NCBI GenBank assembly: GCA_004560375.1
Contig: SFVC01000005.1
Location: 1-64,000 of the forward strand
Length of the DNA stretch: 64,000 nucleotides
Source of the DNA: a bacterium
GTDB lineage: Bacteria > Bacillota > Clostridia > Oscillospirales > Oscillospiraceae
Direction: 5' to 3'
The position numbers and the translations under genes are program-made. Each line of letters starts with the position of its first letter. Positions within the stretch are counted from its first letter, which is position 1. The notes beneath the pieces were generated by a model. That model searched no databases, had not been told where the DNA came from, and saw nothing but the letters and a program-made list of their open reading frames with translations. Below, in pieces: positions 52,886 to 61,868 of the stretch.

Positions 52886-52928
52886 GAGAAGGTAGAACCG
52901 CTTACACGGTGGGGGAGAGGCCGACGGA

Positions 52929-54503
52929 TCAGCCGTTCAGCTTGACCACCACCGCGTTGCCGATGACCCGCACGCTGCCCTCCTGGGGATAGCAGGGCAT
53001 GGCCTTGACCTCGTCCATGGCGGCGTAGACGTCGGAGTCCCGGTGGAAGCTGGTGTAGATATTCCCCGTATAGCCCAGGTAATAGCGCAGGAAGCGGTCA
53101 TAGGTCCAGGAGGTTCGCAGACCGCGGAGATCCAGGATGCCCGTCACCGAAACGCCGTCCAGCTCCGGCGTGGGGGAGAGCCACGGATCCTCCACAATGC
53201 TGCCCAGCAGCACCAGATCCATCCCAGGGCGGTAGCCCTCGCAGGACTCCGCCCGTTCGACGAGGCGGTTGGAGTAGGCCACGCACTGGCGCATCCCCAG
53301 ATCGGCCTTCAGATAGGCGCTGTTGTCGGTCACCGCGTAGGAATAGGCGGCAACGGACACCGTTAGGAGGATGATCCAGGCGGCGGCCGCCTGAAGGGGG
53401 GCGCCGGGGCCGGTTTTCAGGTGATCCTCCGCGTAGTCCGCCAGGGCGATGGGGAGGAGCAGCAGATAGGCGAACCCGTAGATCATCACCCCGTGGACGT
53501 AGCCGCTGGGCACCATGACATAGATCAGGCTGGCGGCCAGGGGGTAGACGGCCACCAGAACCACCGCCAGGGCAATCCGGGCCGGATCCAGCCGCCGTTT
53601 CCGTAGCAGCAGGACACCCAGCACCACACAGCACAGCACGATGGCCGCGAAGCCGTATTTCAAAAAGCTGAAGTGCCAGCCCAGATCATTTTTCAGGAAA
53701 AAGGAGAGGCATTTCTCATAGCCCTTGTAAACCAGGGTTGGGAGATCCTTCAGGGAGATCTGCCCCATGTCGGAGATGCCGTGGTAATCGGTCAGGCCGA
53801 TGTCCATGGTGGTGAAGCGCACCACGACCAGATAGGCTGCCATGGGCGCGATCAGGGTGGCCACAAAGCGCAGGCCCCGCAGGAGCAGTTCCTTGAAGGA
53901 GCGGTTTCCATCCAGCGTCTCCAGCAGCAGAGCCCCCACCATCAGCACCGCCGCCACCGGGAAATAGCTCTGGTAGATGCCCAGAGACAGGGTGATGGCA
54001 ACGGTTCCCAGGGCGCTTCCCGGCCAGCCCCACCTGACCGCCGCGTAGGCCCCGAAGGCGGCCAGCAGCAGGGCGAGGAAATAGGCGTAGGCAGTGAACA
54101 TATAGGCGAAGGTGGACGCCACGGTGGGGAAGGCGGTGACAATGGCCGACGCCGCGACGCATCCAAAGGGGCGCCGGATACGCAGGATGGACACGGTAAA
54201 ACAGGCGACGCCCGCCAGGCACAGGATACTGAGTATCCCGATGAGCCAGGGCATACTGAATTCCCCGTCCAGCCGCAGGGCAAAGGGCAGGAGCCAGCGG
54301 CCCGACGGCGTGCCGTAGCTGGCGAAAAACATCTGATCCAAGTCGTCGTGGTTGGTGAACTTGTTGGTGAAGACATACAGATGGGTCGCCAGCCCCAGAA
54401 TGACGGAGGAGGCGAAGGTGAGCCGGATGTAGGACGGAATGCGGTTCCACAGCTCCGACAGCCATGCCTCCGGCGTTTTCAGGTGGGAGAGGGATTCCTT
54501 CAT
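52929..54503 (-). CDS. GtrII-like membrane glucosyltransferase
   Basis: The 524-residue polytopic protein has about ten membrane segments and matches the GtrII/glucosyl transferase pattern: THLYVFTNKFTNHDDLDQMFF near the start (split: YVFTNKFTNHDD), then a large C-terminal extracytoplasmic part. Such enzymes transfer glucose from undecaprenyl-phosphate-glucose to a surface polymer. It is the third gene of a gtrA-gtrB-gtrII operon and overlaps gtrB by four bases (ATGA). The acceptor is unknown. Confidence 0.85.
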   Translation of the reverse strand: MKESLSHLKTPEAWLSELWNRIPSYIRLTFASSVILGLATHLYVFTNKFTNHDDLDQMFFASYGTPSGRWLLPFALRLDGEFSMPWLIGILSILCLAGVACFTVSILRIRRPFGCVAASAIVTAFPTVASTFAYMFTAYAYFLALLLAAFGAYAAVRWGWPGSALGTVAITLSLGIYQSYFPVAAVLMVGALLLETLDGNRSFKELLLRGLRFVATLIAPMAAYLVVVRFTTMDIGLTDYHGISDMGQISLKDLPTLVYKGYEKCLSFFLKNDLGWHFSFLKYGFAAIVLCCVVLGVLLLRKRRLDPARIALAVVLVAVYPLAASLIYVMVPSGYVHGVMIYGFAYLLLLPIALADYAEDHLKTGPGAPLQAAAAWIILLTVSVAAYSYAVTDNSAYLKADLGMRQCVAYSNRLVERAESCEGYRPGMDLVLLGSIVEDPWLSPTPELDGVSVTGILDLRGLRTSWTYDRFLRYYLGYTGNIYTSFHRDSDVYAAMDEVKAMPCYPQEGSVRVIGNAVVVKLNG

Positions 54504-55432
54504 GGCCGATTTCCTCCTTTCTGTCCGCAGGTTTTGGACACCAGGTAGCGGGGCCGCGCCTTCACCTCGATGAACAGCTCGGCGATGTAGTAGCCGATGA
54601 TGCCCAGGCTGATCATCAGGATGCTGCCGATGAGCAGCAGCAGGATGATCACCGTGGTGAAGCCGTCGGCGGCGTGGCCCAGGGCCCAGCGGATCAGGGT
54701 CTGGACGCCCAGCACCAGGGACAGGATCAGGGTGAGCACCCCCAGCACCGTGACGATCTGCATGGGGGCGGAGGAGTAGGAGGCGATGTTGGAAAAGGCG
54801 TACCGGAACAGGGACAGGGTAGACCAGTGGGAGGAGCCCTCCGCCCGGTCGGCCACGCGGAACTCCACGTTGATGGAGCGGAACCCCACCCAGCCCGTCA
54901 GGGCCCGGAAAAAGGTCTTGCGCTCCCCCAGGCCCAGCAGGGCGTCCACCACCCGGCGATCCATGAGCTTGAAGTCGGAGGAGCTGGCCATGTCGATGCG
55001 GACGGCCTTGCTCATCATCCGGTAGAAGGTGTTGGCGGCGAAGGTGTGCAGGCCGGACTCCTTCCCCCGATTGGCCTTGACGCCGTTGACCACCTCCCAG
55101 CCCTGCTGCCAGAGGGCGTACATCTCGGGCAGCTTCTCCGGGGGGTGCTGGAGATCGCAGTCGATGACCGCGCAGCACTCCCCCCGGGCGGCCTCCAGTC
55201 CGGCGAATATGGCGGCCTCCTTGCCGAAGTTCCGGGAAAAGCTGACCCCCCGCACGCACTCGTCGGACTGGGCGGCCTGGCCGATCTCCTCCCAGGTGCG
55301 GTCGGCGGAGCCGTCGTCCACAAAGATCAGCTCGTAGGGGATGCCCGCCTCCCGCAGGAGGCCGCCAACCCGCCCGGCGGCCAGGCCAATGAGCTTTTCC
55401 TCGTTGTAGGCGGGAATGACCACGGACAGCAT
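54500..55432 (-). CDS. Undecaprenyl-phosphate glycosyltransferase, GtrB type (GT2)
   Basis: The 310-residue protein has a GT2 domain (SVVIPAYNEEKL, FVDDGSADRTW, IDCDLQHPPEKL, SSSDFKLMDR) and two C-terminal membrane helices. GtrB-type enzymes put a sugar, usually glucose, onto undecaprenyl phosphate in the cytoplasm. It starts three bases after gtrA stops and overlaps the GtrII-like gene. Confidence 0.92.
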   Translation of the reverse strand: MLSVVIPAYNEEKLIGLAAGRVGGLLREAGIPYELIFVDDGSADRTWEEIGQAAQSDECVRGVSFSRNFGKEAAIFAGLEAARGECCAVIDCDLQHPPEKLPEMYALWQQGWEVVNGVKANRGKESGLHTFAANTFYRMMSKAVRIDMASSSDFKLMDRRVVDALLGLGERKTFFRALTGWVGFRSINVEFRVADRAEGSSHWSTLSLFRYAFSNIASYSSAPMQIVTVLGVLTLILSLVLGVQTLIRWALGHAADGFTTVIILLLLIGSILMISLGIIGYYIAELFIEVKARPRYLVSKTCGQKGGNRP

Positions 55433-55435
55433 AGG

Positions 55436-55849
55436 CTACGCCCCCTTCTTTCTCTTGAATACCAGCAGCCCAGTGAGGTAGTTCACAACAACTACAACCA
55501 CCGGCACCAGCAGCTTGGCCGCCAGCTTGTCAACGTGGAGCAGATCCACCAGCAGCATCAGCAGCACCGTCTCCAGCCCCAGGGAGAACAGCCGGGACAG
55601 GACGAACTCCCCGGCCTCCCGCCAGCCCCGGCGGGCGGTGGAGCGGTAGACCCACTTGCCGTTGGCGAAGTAGGAGAAGGCCACCGCCGCCACCCAGGCG
55701 ATGACGTTGCTGACGGCGTAGTGGACGCTGAGGCCCTCGGTGAGCAGGGCGTAGATCACGTAGTTGATGAGGGTCGTCATCACGCCTACCACCAGGTAGG
55801 CGAGCTGTTCCCGGTGTGCGGCAAGGAGGCCGCGGATTTTTTCTGTCAT
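55436..55849 (-). CDS. GtrA family flippase-like membrane protein
   Basis: The 137-residue protein has four membrane segments and the family pattern YLVVGVMTTLINYVIYALL (start) and FSYFANGKWVY (middle). GtrA is proposed to flip lipid-linked glucose across the membrane. ATG 55849 follows CGGAGGATACC. Further upstream the frame lacks coding character. It is the first gene of the operon, with its own promoter. Confidence 0.9.
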   Translation of the reverse strand: MTEKIRGLLAAHREQLAYLVVGVMTTLINYVIYALLTEGLSVHYAVSNVIAWVAAVAFSYFANGKWVYRSTARRGWREAGEFVLSRLFSLGLETVLLMLLVDLLHVDKLAAKLLVPVVVVVVNYLTGLLVFKRKKGA

Positions 55850-55931
55850 GGGTATCCTCCGGTCGTGTTTCCGGGTTGAGCCGCGGGGCGGCCCCGGGAT
55901 GTACAAAAGAGCCTGAAGCCCGAATAGGGTA

Positions 55932-55960
55932 ACTATACCATAAAAAAAAGAAAGTTTCAA
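55932..55960 (-). promoter_or_regulatory. gtr operon promoter
   Basis: On the minus strand TTGAAA and TATAGT are 17 bp apart, about 85 bp before the start. Confidence 0.82.
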
Positions 55961-56001
55961 TACCCCCGGGGAAGTTCGCCGGCGGCGGGGGAAATACCCC
56001 C

Positions 56002-56031
56002 TTGACAAGGGCCGCGCCCCCACGGTATAAT
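56002..56031 (+). promoter_or_regulatory. leuA promoter
   Basis: A perfect TTGACA and TATAAT are 18 bp apart, just ahead of the T-box leader. Confidence 0.88.
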
Positions 56032-56040
56032 AACCTTTAA

Positions 56041-56332
56041 GCAAAAGGCGTGGATGGGAAGAAGGACGCGGCCCGTCCCCCCTCAGAGAGCCGGCGGCTG
56101 GTGGGAGCCGGCGGGGGAAGCCGCGTGGATACTGGCCCCGGAGCCGCCAATCTGAACCCGCAAGATAGGATTGGACGGGTGATCCCGTTACAGATCGCGG
56201 CCTTGCTGGAGGCCAGGAGCGCGCATCGGGCGACCGTGCGCGGAATTAGGGTGGTACCGCGGAATCAAAAGGCGCTGCGCGGACAGGCGCGGCAGGCTTA
56301 TTTCGCCCCTGACAAACCGTCGGGGGCGTTTT
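56041..56332 (+). ncRNA. T-box riboswitch (leucine)
   Basis: The conserved T-box AGGGTGGTACCGCG is at 56248-56261, preceded by a long stem I region with an AGAGA bulge and followed by a 10-bp terminator (56304-56313 with 56319-56328) and TTTT. Uncharged tRNA would stabilise the antiterminator. The specifier is probably CTG (Leu) at 56132-56134, judged by position and the downstream gene. It is not proved. Confidence 0.93.
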
Positions 56333-56367
56333 GTGATCCCCCGCATATCCAAAAGGAGGAAAACCCC

Positions 56368-58065
56368 ATGAACCTGAAGCCCGGATACCAGAAGTACATC
56401 CCCTTCACCCCCCAGCCCATCGAAAACCGCACCTGGCCGGACAAGACCATCACCCAGGCCCCGGTGTGGTGCTCGGTGGATCTGCGGGACGGCAACCAGG
56501 CCCTCATCGACCCCATGAATTTGGAGGAAAAGCTGGAATACTTCCACACCGTGGTGGACATCGGCGTGAAGGAGATCGAGATCGGCTTCCCCTCCGCCTC
56601 CGAGACGGAGTACGAGATCTGCCGGGAGCTCATCGAGGGGGGACACATCCCCGACGACGTGACCATCCAGGTGCTGGTGCAGGCCCGGGAACACCTGATC
56701 CGCAAGACCTTCGAGGCCATCCAGGGCGCGAAGAACGTGATCCTGCACTTTTACAACTCCACCTCCACCCTCCAGCGGAAGGTGGTGTTCCACATGGACA
56801 CGGACGGGATCACCAAGATCGCCACCGATGCGGCGGATCTGATCTATGAGATGGCCCAGCCGGTGATCGCCCAGGGGACGAACCTGCGGTTCCAATACTC
56901 CCCGGAGTCCTTTATGGGCACCGAGATGGACTATGCCGTGGACATCTGCGGGGCGGTGCTGGATCACCTCCACGCCACGCCGGACAACAAGGTGATCCTC
57001 AACCTGCCCACCACGGTGGAGAACTGTATGCCCAACCAGCTGGCGGATATGCTGGAGTACTTCATCCGGAAGCTGCCGGGGCGGGAGCGGGCCATCATCT
57101 CCCTCCACCCCCACAACGACCGGGGCACCGGCGTGGCCACCACCGAGCTGGGCCTGCTGGCGGGGGCCGAGCGGGTGGAGGCCACCCTGTTCGGCAACGG
57201 CGAGCGCACCGGCAACGTGGACATGGTGACGCTGGCCATGAATATGTATACGCAGGGCGTCGATCCCAAGCTGGACTTCCACGACATCAACAAGGTGCGG
57301 GAGATGTACGAGCGGTGCACCAAGATGAAGGTGGGGGAGCGGCAGCCCTATGCCGGCCAGCTGGTGTTCACCGCCTTCTCCGGCAGCCACCAGGACGCCA
57401 TCAACAAGGGCATCCATTATATGAACGAGAGCGGCACCGATCGGTGGGAGGTGCCCTACCTGCCCATCGACCCCGCCGACGTGGGGAGGCAGTATGAGCC
57501 CATCATCCGCATCAACTCCCAGTCCGGCAAGGGCGGGGCGGCCTTCGTGATGATGCAGAACTTTGGCTATGACCTGCCAAAGGCCATGCACGCCGAGTTC
57601 GGAACCATTGTCCAGAAGGAGTCCGACCGGGTGGGCAAGGAGCTGAAGCCGGAGCAGATCTTCGAGCTGTTCGACCGGGAGTATTTGTCCGTTCCCAAGA
57701 CCTACCAGTTGGAGCGGCACGCCTTCCGGGAGGACTCCCGCCACGGGGACGTGAGCCGGGTGGCCTTTGTGGGCCAGGTGGGGTACAAGGGGCACACCAT
57801 GGAGGCCTACGGCCAGGGCAACGGCCCCATCGACGCCTTCTTCAACGCCCTCCACGATCTCCCCGAGGGGCACATCGAGGGATACCAGTTTGTGGACTAC
57901 AAGGAGCACGCCATCTCCTCCGGCTCGGACACCCAGGCGGTGTGCTACATCCACCTGAAGGCCCCGGACGGCCGGGACGTGTTCGGCGTGGGCAAGAGCC
58001 ACAACATCAACCGGGCGTCCCTGCGGGCCATCCTGTGCGCCATTAACCGATCCCTCCTGGGGTGA
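56368..58065 (+). CDS. leuA: 2-isopropylmalate synthase (LeuA2 type)
   Basis: This enzyme condenses acetyl-CoA with 2-ketoisovalerate, the first step of leucine synthesis. The 565-residue length is the long LeuA2 class. Metal and substrate motifs DLRDGNQALIDPM and SLHPHNDRGTGVA are present, and the C-terminal regulatory domain (about 440-565) suggests leucine feedback. AAAGGAGGA lies six bases before ATG 56368. leuB, leuC and leuD are not adjacent. Confidence 0.95.
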   Translation: MNLKPGYQKYIPFTPQPIENRTWPDKTITQAPVWCSVDLRDGNQALIDPMNLEEKLEYFHTVVDIGVKEIEIGFPSASETEYEICRELIEGGHIPDDVTIQVLVQAREHLIRKTFEAIQGAKNVILHFYNSTSTLQRKVVFHMDTDGITKIATDAADLIYEMAQPVIAQGTNLRFQYSPESFMGTEMDYAVDICGAVLDHLHATPDNKVILNLPTTVENCMPNQLADMLEYFIRKLPGRERAIISLHPHNDRGTGVATTELGLLAGAERVEATLFGNGERTGNVDMVTLAMNMYTQGVDPKLDFHDINKVREMYERCTKMKVGERQPYAGQLVFTAFSGSHQDAINKGIHYMNESGTDRWEVPYLPIDPADVGRQYEPIIRINSQSGKGGAAFVMMQNFGYDLPKAMHAEFGTIVQKESDRVGKELKPEQIFELFDREYLSVPKTYQLERHAFREDSRHGDVSRVAFVGQVGYKGHTMEAYGQGNGPIDAFFNALHDLPEGHIEGYQFVDYKEHAISSGSDTQAVCYIHLKAPDGRDVFGVGKSHNINRASLRAILCAINRSLLG

Positions 58066-58091
58066 GGGCAGGGCTCCGTCGGCCGATCAGA

Positions 58092-58128
58092 GGAACCCCC
58101 CGCTGTTTTCAGCGGGGGGTTCCTTATT
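58092..58128 (+). terminator. leuA terminator
   Basis: A 14-bp perfect stem (58092-58105 with 58110-58123), loop TTTT, is followed by TTATTT. It overlaps the end of the convergent 74-residue gene. Confidence 0.9.
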
Positions 58129-58348
58129 TCTTGAACAGATTGCCAAGACCCTTGACGGCGTCGCCGATGTTGTCGGCGGTGAGCTTGGCCTTGACGCCGC
58201 TCACCACCGCGTCCAGCTGTTCCGTGGGCAGGTCGATGCCGGTGAGCTTTTCCAGCGCCCCGGCGGGGTCGCGGAGGAACTGCTTTTGCAGGGCTTCGTC
58301 GCTCTTGAGCTTGCTGACAATGTCCTCGATGGTTTTTTTGATGTCCAT
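58124..58348 (-). CDS. 74-residue protein of unknown function
   Basis: I do not recognise this protein. It reads as a soluble, helical, lysine-rich protein: a first helix (IKKTIEDIVSKLKSDEALQ), a turn (DPAGALEKLTGIDLP), a second helix (TEQLDAVVSGVKAKL) and a terminal GDAVKGLGNLFKK. The FLRDPAGALEKLTGIDLP pattern recalls Nif11-type leader peptides, but the match is weak and no modification genes are nearby. Its start has GGAGGGATACCC upstream and a near-consensus promoter (58379-58407). Confidence 0.75.
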   Translation of the reverse strand: MDIKKTIEDIVSKLKSDEALQKQFLRDPAGALEKLTGIDLPTEQLDAVVSGVKAKLTADNIGDAVKGLGNLFKK

Positions 58349-58378
58349 GGGTATCCCTCCTTCTTGTGATGGCCCCTC

Positions 58379-58407
58379 ATTTTATCGAAATTTTATCCAG
58401 TTGTCAA
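58379..58407 (-). promoter_or_regulatory. Promoter of the 74-residue protein gene
   Basis: On the minus strand a perfect TTGACA and TAAAAT are 17 bp apart. It is back to back with the proC promoter. Confidence 0.88.
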
Positions 58408-58414
58408 TTTCAAC

Positions 58415-58443
58415 TTGCCTATTTCGATCAGACAGGCTATAAT
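58415..58443 (+). promoter_or_regulatory. proC promoter
   Basis: TTGCCT and TATAAT are 17 bp apart. The two -35 boxes of the divergent pair are only seven bases apart, so the promoters may compete or share a regulator. Confidence 0.82.
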
Positions 58444-58475
58444 TGGGATAAATTTTGGAAAGCGGGGCGTTCAAT

Positions 58476-59300
58476 ATGAAAAAAGCGGCTTTTATCGGTG
58501 TAGGGAACATGGGCGGGGCGTTGGCCCGGGCGGCTTGCCGGGCGGTGGGCCCGGATCAGGTGGTGCTGTTCAACCGCACGCCAGAAAAAGCCCGGGTGCT
58601 GGCGGCGGAACTGGGCTGTGAGGTGGTAGACAGCGCCGCCGACGCGGCCTGGGCGGCGGAGTACCTCTTTCTCGGCGTGAAGCCCAACGGAATGCCGCCC
58701 CTGCTGGAGGAGCTTGGCCCCCAGCTCCGGGATCGGCACCGGGTGGGGGAGGACAAGGTGGCGGTGTCCATGGCGGCGGGGCTGACCATCAAGGATCTGC
58801 GGCCCCACCTGGCGGGGGCGGGGTACTATGTGCCCATCGTGCGGATCATGCCCAACACCTGCGTGGCCGTCGGCAAGGGGATGACGGCCCTGTGCGCCGG
58901 GGAGGCGGTGGGGGAGGAGTGCATCCAGGGTGTGGAGGAGCTCTTGTCCGCCTCCGGGGCGGTGGAGCGCATCCCCGAGGGGCTGATGGATCAGTTTTCC
59001 GCCATTGCCGGGTGCGGCCCCGCCTTTGTCTACCCCTATATCGAGGGGATGGCGGACGGCGGGGTGATGGCCGGCCTGCCCCGGGACAGGGCGGTGGAAT
59101 ACGCCGCCCGTATGGTGCTGGGGGCGGCGGCCATGGTGCTGGAGAGCGGCAGGCACCCCGGGCAGCTCAAGGACGAGGTGTGCTCCCCCGGGGGATCCAC
59201 CATTGCCGGATTGGCGGAGCTGGAGCGGCACGGGCTGCGGGCCGCCGCCATGGACGCGGTGCTGACTTCCTGGCGGAGGAACGCGGAGCTGGGCAAATAA
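58476..59300 (+). CDS. proC: Pyrroline-5-carboxylate reductase
   Basis: ProC performs the last step of proline synthesis. The 274-residue protein has the Rossmann loop FIGVGNMGGAL, RIMPNTCVAVGKGMTAL and the C-terminal SPGGSTIAGL motif of the catalytic helix. I chose ATG 58476; the ribosome site (AGCGGGG) is weak. An upstream TTG lengthens it by seven residues without better support. Confidence 0.93.
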   Translation: MKKAAFIGVGNMGGALARAACRAVGPDQVVLFNRTPEKARVLAAELGCEVVDSAADAAWAAEYLFLGVKPNGMPPLLEELGPQLRDRHRVGEDKVAVSMAAGLTIKDLRPHLAGAGYYVPIVRIMPNTCVAVGKGMTALCAGEAVGEECIQGVEELLSASGAVERIPEGLMDQFSAIAGCGPAFVYPYIEGMADGGVMAGLPRDRAVEYAARMVLGAAAMVLESGRHPGQLKDEVCSPGGSTIAGLAELERHGLRAAAMDAVLTSWRRNAELGK

Positions 59301-59342
59301 AAAAACAACCCCCCTGCCCGCGGGCAGGGGGGATTGTTTTTT
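59300..59342 (+). terminator. Terminator between proC and yebC
   Basis: A G+C-rich stem of about ten pairs is flanked by A- and T-runs on both sides, making it effective in both directions for the convergent genes. Confidence 0.92.
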
Positions 59343-60066
59343 ACTCGTCCCAGTTGTGCCAGACGTTCTGCACGTCGTCGTTGTCCTCCATCATGTCGAT
59401 GAGCTTTTCCATGTTCTTGACATCCCCCTCGTCGGACAGGGTGACGTAGTTCTGGGGCACCATCTCCACCTTGGCGGAGGCGAAAGTATAGCCCTTTCCC
59501 TCCATGGCGGCCAGCACCGCGCCGAAGTCGTCCGGGGCGGTGTAGACGGTGAAGCAGTCCTCGTCCGCCTCGAAGTCGGCGGCGCCGCAGTCCAGGGCGT
59601 CCATCATGGCGGTCTCCTCGTCCAGATCCTCCCGCTCAATGACCAGCACGCCCTTCTGATCGAAAGACCAGGACACGCAGCCGGTGGCACCCAGGTTGCC
59701 GCCGAACTTGTCGAAATAGTGGCGCACCTCGGAGGCGGTGCGGTTGCGGTTGTCGGTGAGGGTCTCCACAATCACCGCCACCCCGCCGGGGCCGTAGCCC
59801 TCATAGGTGATGGACTCGTAGTCGTTGGCGTTGCCGGAGCCCACGGCCTTCTCAATGGTGCGCTTGATGTTGTCGTTGGGCATATTGGCCGCCCGGGCCT
59901 TGGCGATGACGGTGGCCAGCCGGGAGTTGTTGGCCGGGTCGCCGGAGCCGCCGGTCTTGACGGCAACGATGATCTCCCGGGCGATCTTGGTGAACGCCGC
60001 GGAGCGCTTGGCGTCCGCCGCGCCCTTGGTTTTCTGGATGTTATGCCATTTGGAATGACCTGACAT
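59341..60066 (-). CDS. yebC: YebC/PmpR family translation or transcription factor
   Basis: The 241-residue protein begins MSGHSKWHNIQKTKGAADAK and contains MPNDNIKRTIEKA and YEGYGPGGVAVIVE, the family signature. YebC proteins have been described as transcription regulators and, more recently, as helping ribosomes through proline stretches; which applies here is not shown. It is monocistronic. Confidence 0.95.
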   Translation of the reverse strand: MSGHSKWHNIQKTKGAADAKRSAAFTKIAREIIVAVKTGGSGDPANNSRLATVIAKARAANMPNDNIKRTIEKAVGSGNANDYESITYEGYGPGGVAVIVETLTDNRNRTASEVRHYFDKFGGNLGATGCVSWSFDQKGVLVIEREDLDEETAMMDALDCGAADFEADEDCFTVYTAPDDFGAVLAAMEGKGYTFASAKVEMVPQNYVTLSDEGDVKNMEKLIDMMEDNDDVQNVWHNWDE

Positions 60067-60140
60067 AGTGGTATCGTTCCCTTCATTGTGAGGTTGTGAA
60101 TACAGGCTCTGAACCCGGTCGGGCAGAAAATTCATCCAAC

Positions 60141-60169
60141 AATATAGCACACTTCCCGTCGGGTTTCAA
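60141..60169 (-). promoter_or_regulatory. yebC promoter
   Basis: On the minus strand TTGAAA and TATATT are 17 bp apart, about 75 bp before the start. Confidence 0.82.
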
Positions 60170-60228
60170 CCCCTGGAATCAAAACTGATCCGTCTGTTCC
60201 GCAAAATCCCGAACCTTATGAGGGCGGC

Positions 60229-61563
60229 CTAACTCTGCAAGACCCGGAAGCCCGTCCATTTTCCGCTGCGGAACCGCAGCAGATACGCCGTCCCCCGGAA
60301 CAGCCAGTCCGTCAGCCAGGCGATCCACACGCCGTACAGCCCCACGCCCAGGCCCCGGCACAGCAGCAGGCACAGCCCAACCCGGAAGATCCACATGGAG
60401 GCGGCGGACACGCCCGCGGCGAACCGCACGTCCCCCGCCGCCCGCATTCCCTGGGGCAGGGTGAAGGCCAGCACCCAGAGCGTCAGCTTGCCCGCGCTGA
60501 TCAGGAGCAGCAGGCGGAAGGTCAGCTGGGCGCTCTCCGGCGACATTTTGGAGATCCGGGTGACCCACGGGGTGGAGGCCGTCACCAGGATGCTCATGAC
60601 CAGCATGGCCCCCTCGGACAGCAGGCAGAACCGCTTGATATAGGTGCGGGCTTCGTCCACGCGGCCCGCCCCCATGCACTGGCCCACCACCGTCAGCAGG
60701 CCCAGGCCGATGGCCATGCCGGGCATACTCTGCACCATGTCCAGGGTCTGGGTCATGGCGTGGGCGGCGATGGCGGCGGTGGAGAAGGTGGCCACCGTGG
60801 ACTGCACCATCAGCTTGCCCAGCTGGAACATGGCGTTTTCCACCCCGGTGGGCACTCCCACCCGCAGCACCGTGCGGATCACCGCCCGGTCGGGGCGGAT
60901 GCGGCGGTAGTCCCGGATGGACACCGTCAGCCCGGGGTTTCGCAGCAGGGCCAGGAGCACCACCGCGCTGAGAACGCGGGAAAACAGGGTGGCCAGGGCG
61001 GCCCCCGCAACCCCCTGGTGGAACACGAAGATCAGCACCGCGTTCCCCGCGATATTGACGCCATTGGCTGCCGCCGCCACCGCCATGGGGGGCGCGGAGC
61101 GGCCCTCCGCCCGGAACACCGCCGCCGCCGTCTGCTGGGCGGCCAGGAAGGGGTAGGACAGGGCGGTGAGGAAGAAATAGTCCAGGGCCTGCTCCATCAC
61201 GGCGGGCTCCACCGAGCCGAAGATCAGGGTCAGCAGCGGGCGGCGCAGGAGCAGGCACGCCGCCATGGACACGAGGCTCAGCCCCAGGGACACCAGCAAC
61301 ACCTGCCGGGCGGCGTTGGCGGCCTTGGGGGCCTCCCCCCGGCCCAGGTACTGGGCGCACACGATGACGCCCCCCGCGGCCAGGGCGCTGAGCAGGTTCA
61401 GCATCAGTACGTTGACGGTGTCCACCAGGGACACCGCGGAGATGGCGCTCTCTCCCACGGTGGTGACCATCATGGTGTCCGCAATGCCCATGAGCCCGGA
61501 GAGAAGCTGCTCCAGCATCAGGGGAAGCAGCAGGGACAGGATCTGACGGCGGGTAAACAGCAT
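60229..61563 (-). CDS. MATE family efflux transporter
   Basis: The 444-residue polytopic protein has twelve predicted membrane segments. It starts at ILSLLLPLMLEQLLSGLMGIADTMMVTTVGESAI (LPLMLEQLLSGLMGIADTMM is typical) and contains RVGVPTGVENAMFQLG at the start of the second half. MATE proteins export cationic compounds using H+ or Na+. The substrate is unknown. ATG 61563 follows GAAGGAGGCTG. A shorter relative's remnant lies at 48002-48500. Confidence 0.93.
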   Translation of the reverse strand: MLFTRRQILSLLLPLMLEQLLSGLMGIADTMMVTTVGESAISAVSLVDTVNVLMLNLLSALAAGGVIVCAQYLGRGEAPKAANAARQVLLVSLGLSLVSMAACLLLRRPLLTLIFGSVEPAVMEQALDYFFLTALSYPFLAAQQTAAAVFRAEGRSAPPMAVAAAANGVNIAGNAVLIFVFHQGVAGAALATLFSRVLSAVVLLALLRNPGLTVSIRDYRRIRPDRAVIRTVLRVGVPTGVENAMFQLGKLMVQSTVATFSTAAIAAHAMTQTLDMVQSMPGMAIGLGLLTVVGQCMGAGRVDEARTYIKRFCLLSEGAMLVMSILVTASTPWVTRISKMSPESAQLTFRLLLLISAGKLTLWVLAFTLPQGMRAAGDVRFAAGVSAASMWIFRVGLCLLLCRGLGVGLYGVWIAWLTDWLFRGTAYLLRFRSGKWTGFRVLQS

Positions 61564-61602
61564 ACAGATCAGCCTCCTTCCCGCAAAAAAGTTTGGAGAA
61601 CG

Positions 61603-61658
61603 GCCGCCGGATCCGGCGGCGCGGGGGCTATTATACCCCCGCGCCGGGGGATTGGCAA
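61603..61658 (-). promoter_or_regulatory. MATE promoter with flanking palindromes
   Basis: On the minus strand TTGCCA (61653-61658) and TATAAT (61630-61635) are 17 bp apart. The -10 is the loop of a 7-bp inverted repeat (61621-61627 with 61636-61642), and a perfect 18-bp palindrome (61603-61620) follows at the start of the transcript. Both are candidate operators. Confidence 0.75.
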
Positions 61659-61756
61659 GCCTAACCGGCAATTTTCCGGGAGTTTCAAAACATTTCCCCA
61701 GTATTTCGCATACAATGACATATTCAGCGGGTTTTTTCTTTTGCTTTTTGTGCACC

Positions 61757-61785
61757 TTGACTTTATGTGCCAAGCACGCTATAAT
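61757..61785 (+). promoter_or_regulatory. glgB promoter
   Basis: TTGACT and TATAAT are 17 bp apart. The leader to 61868 has no other clear feature. GGAGGC lies before the ATG. Confidence 0.87.
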
Positions 61786-61868
61786 GTAATATATCATAGC
61801 ACGTCCAAGGATGTGCGGGATTATTTACACGGTTCCGCCCCGAATCGGCGGAGGTTTGGAGGCACACT

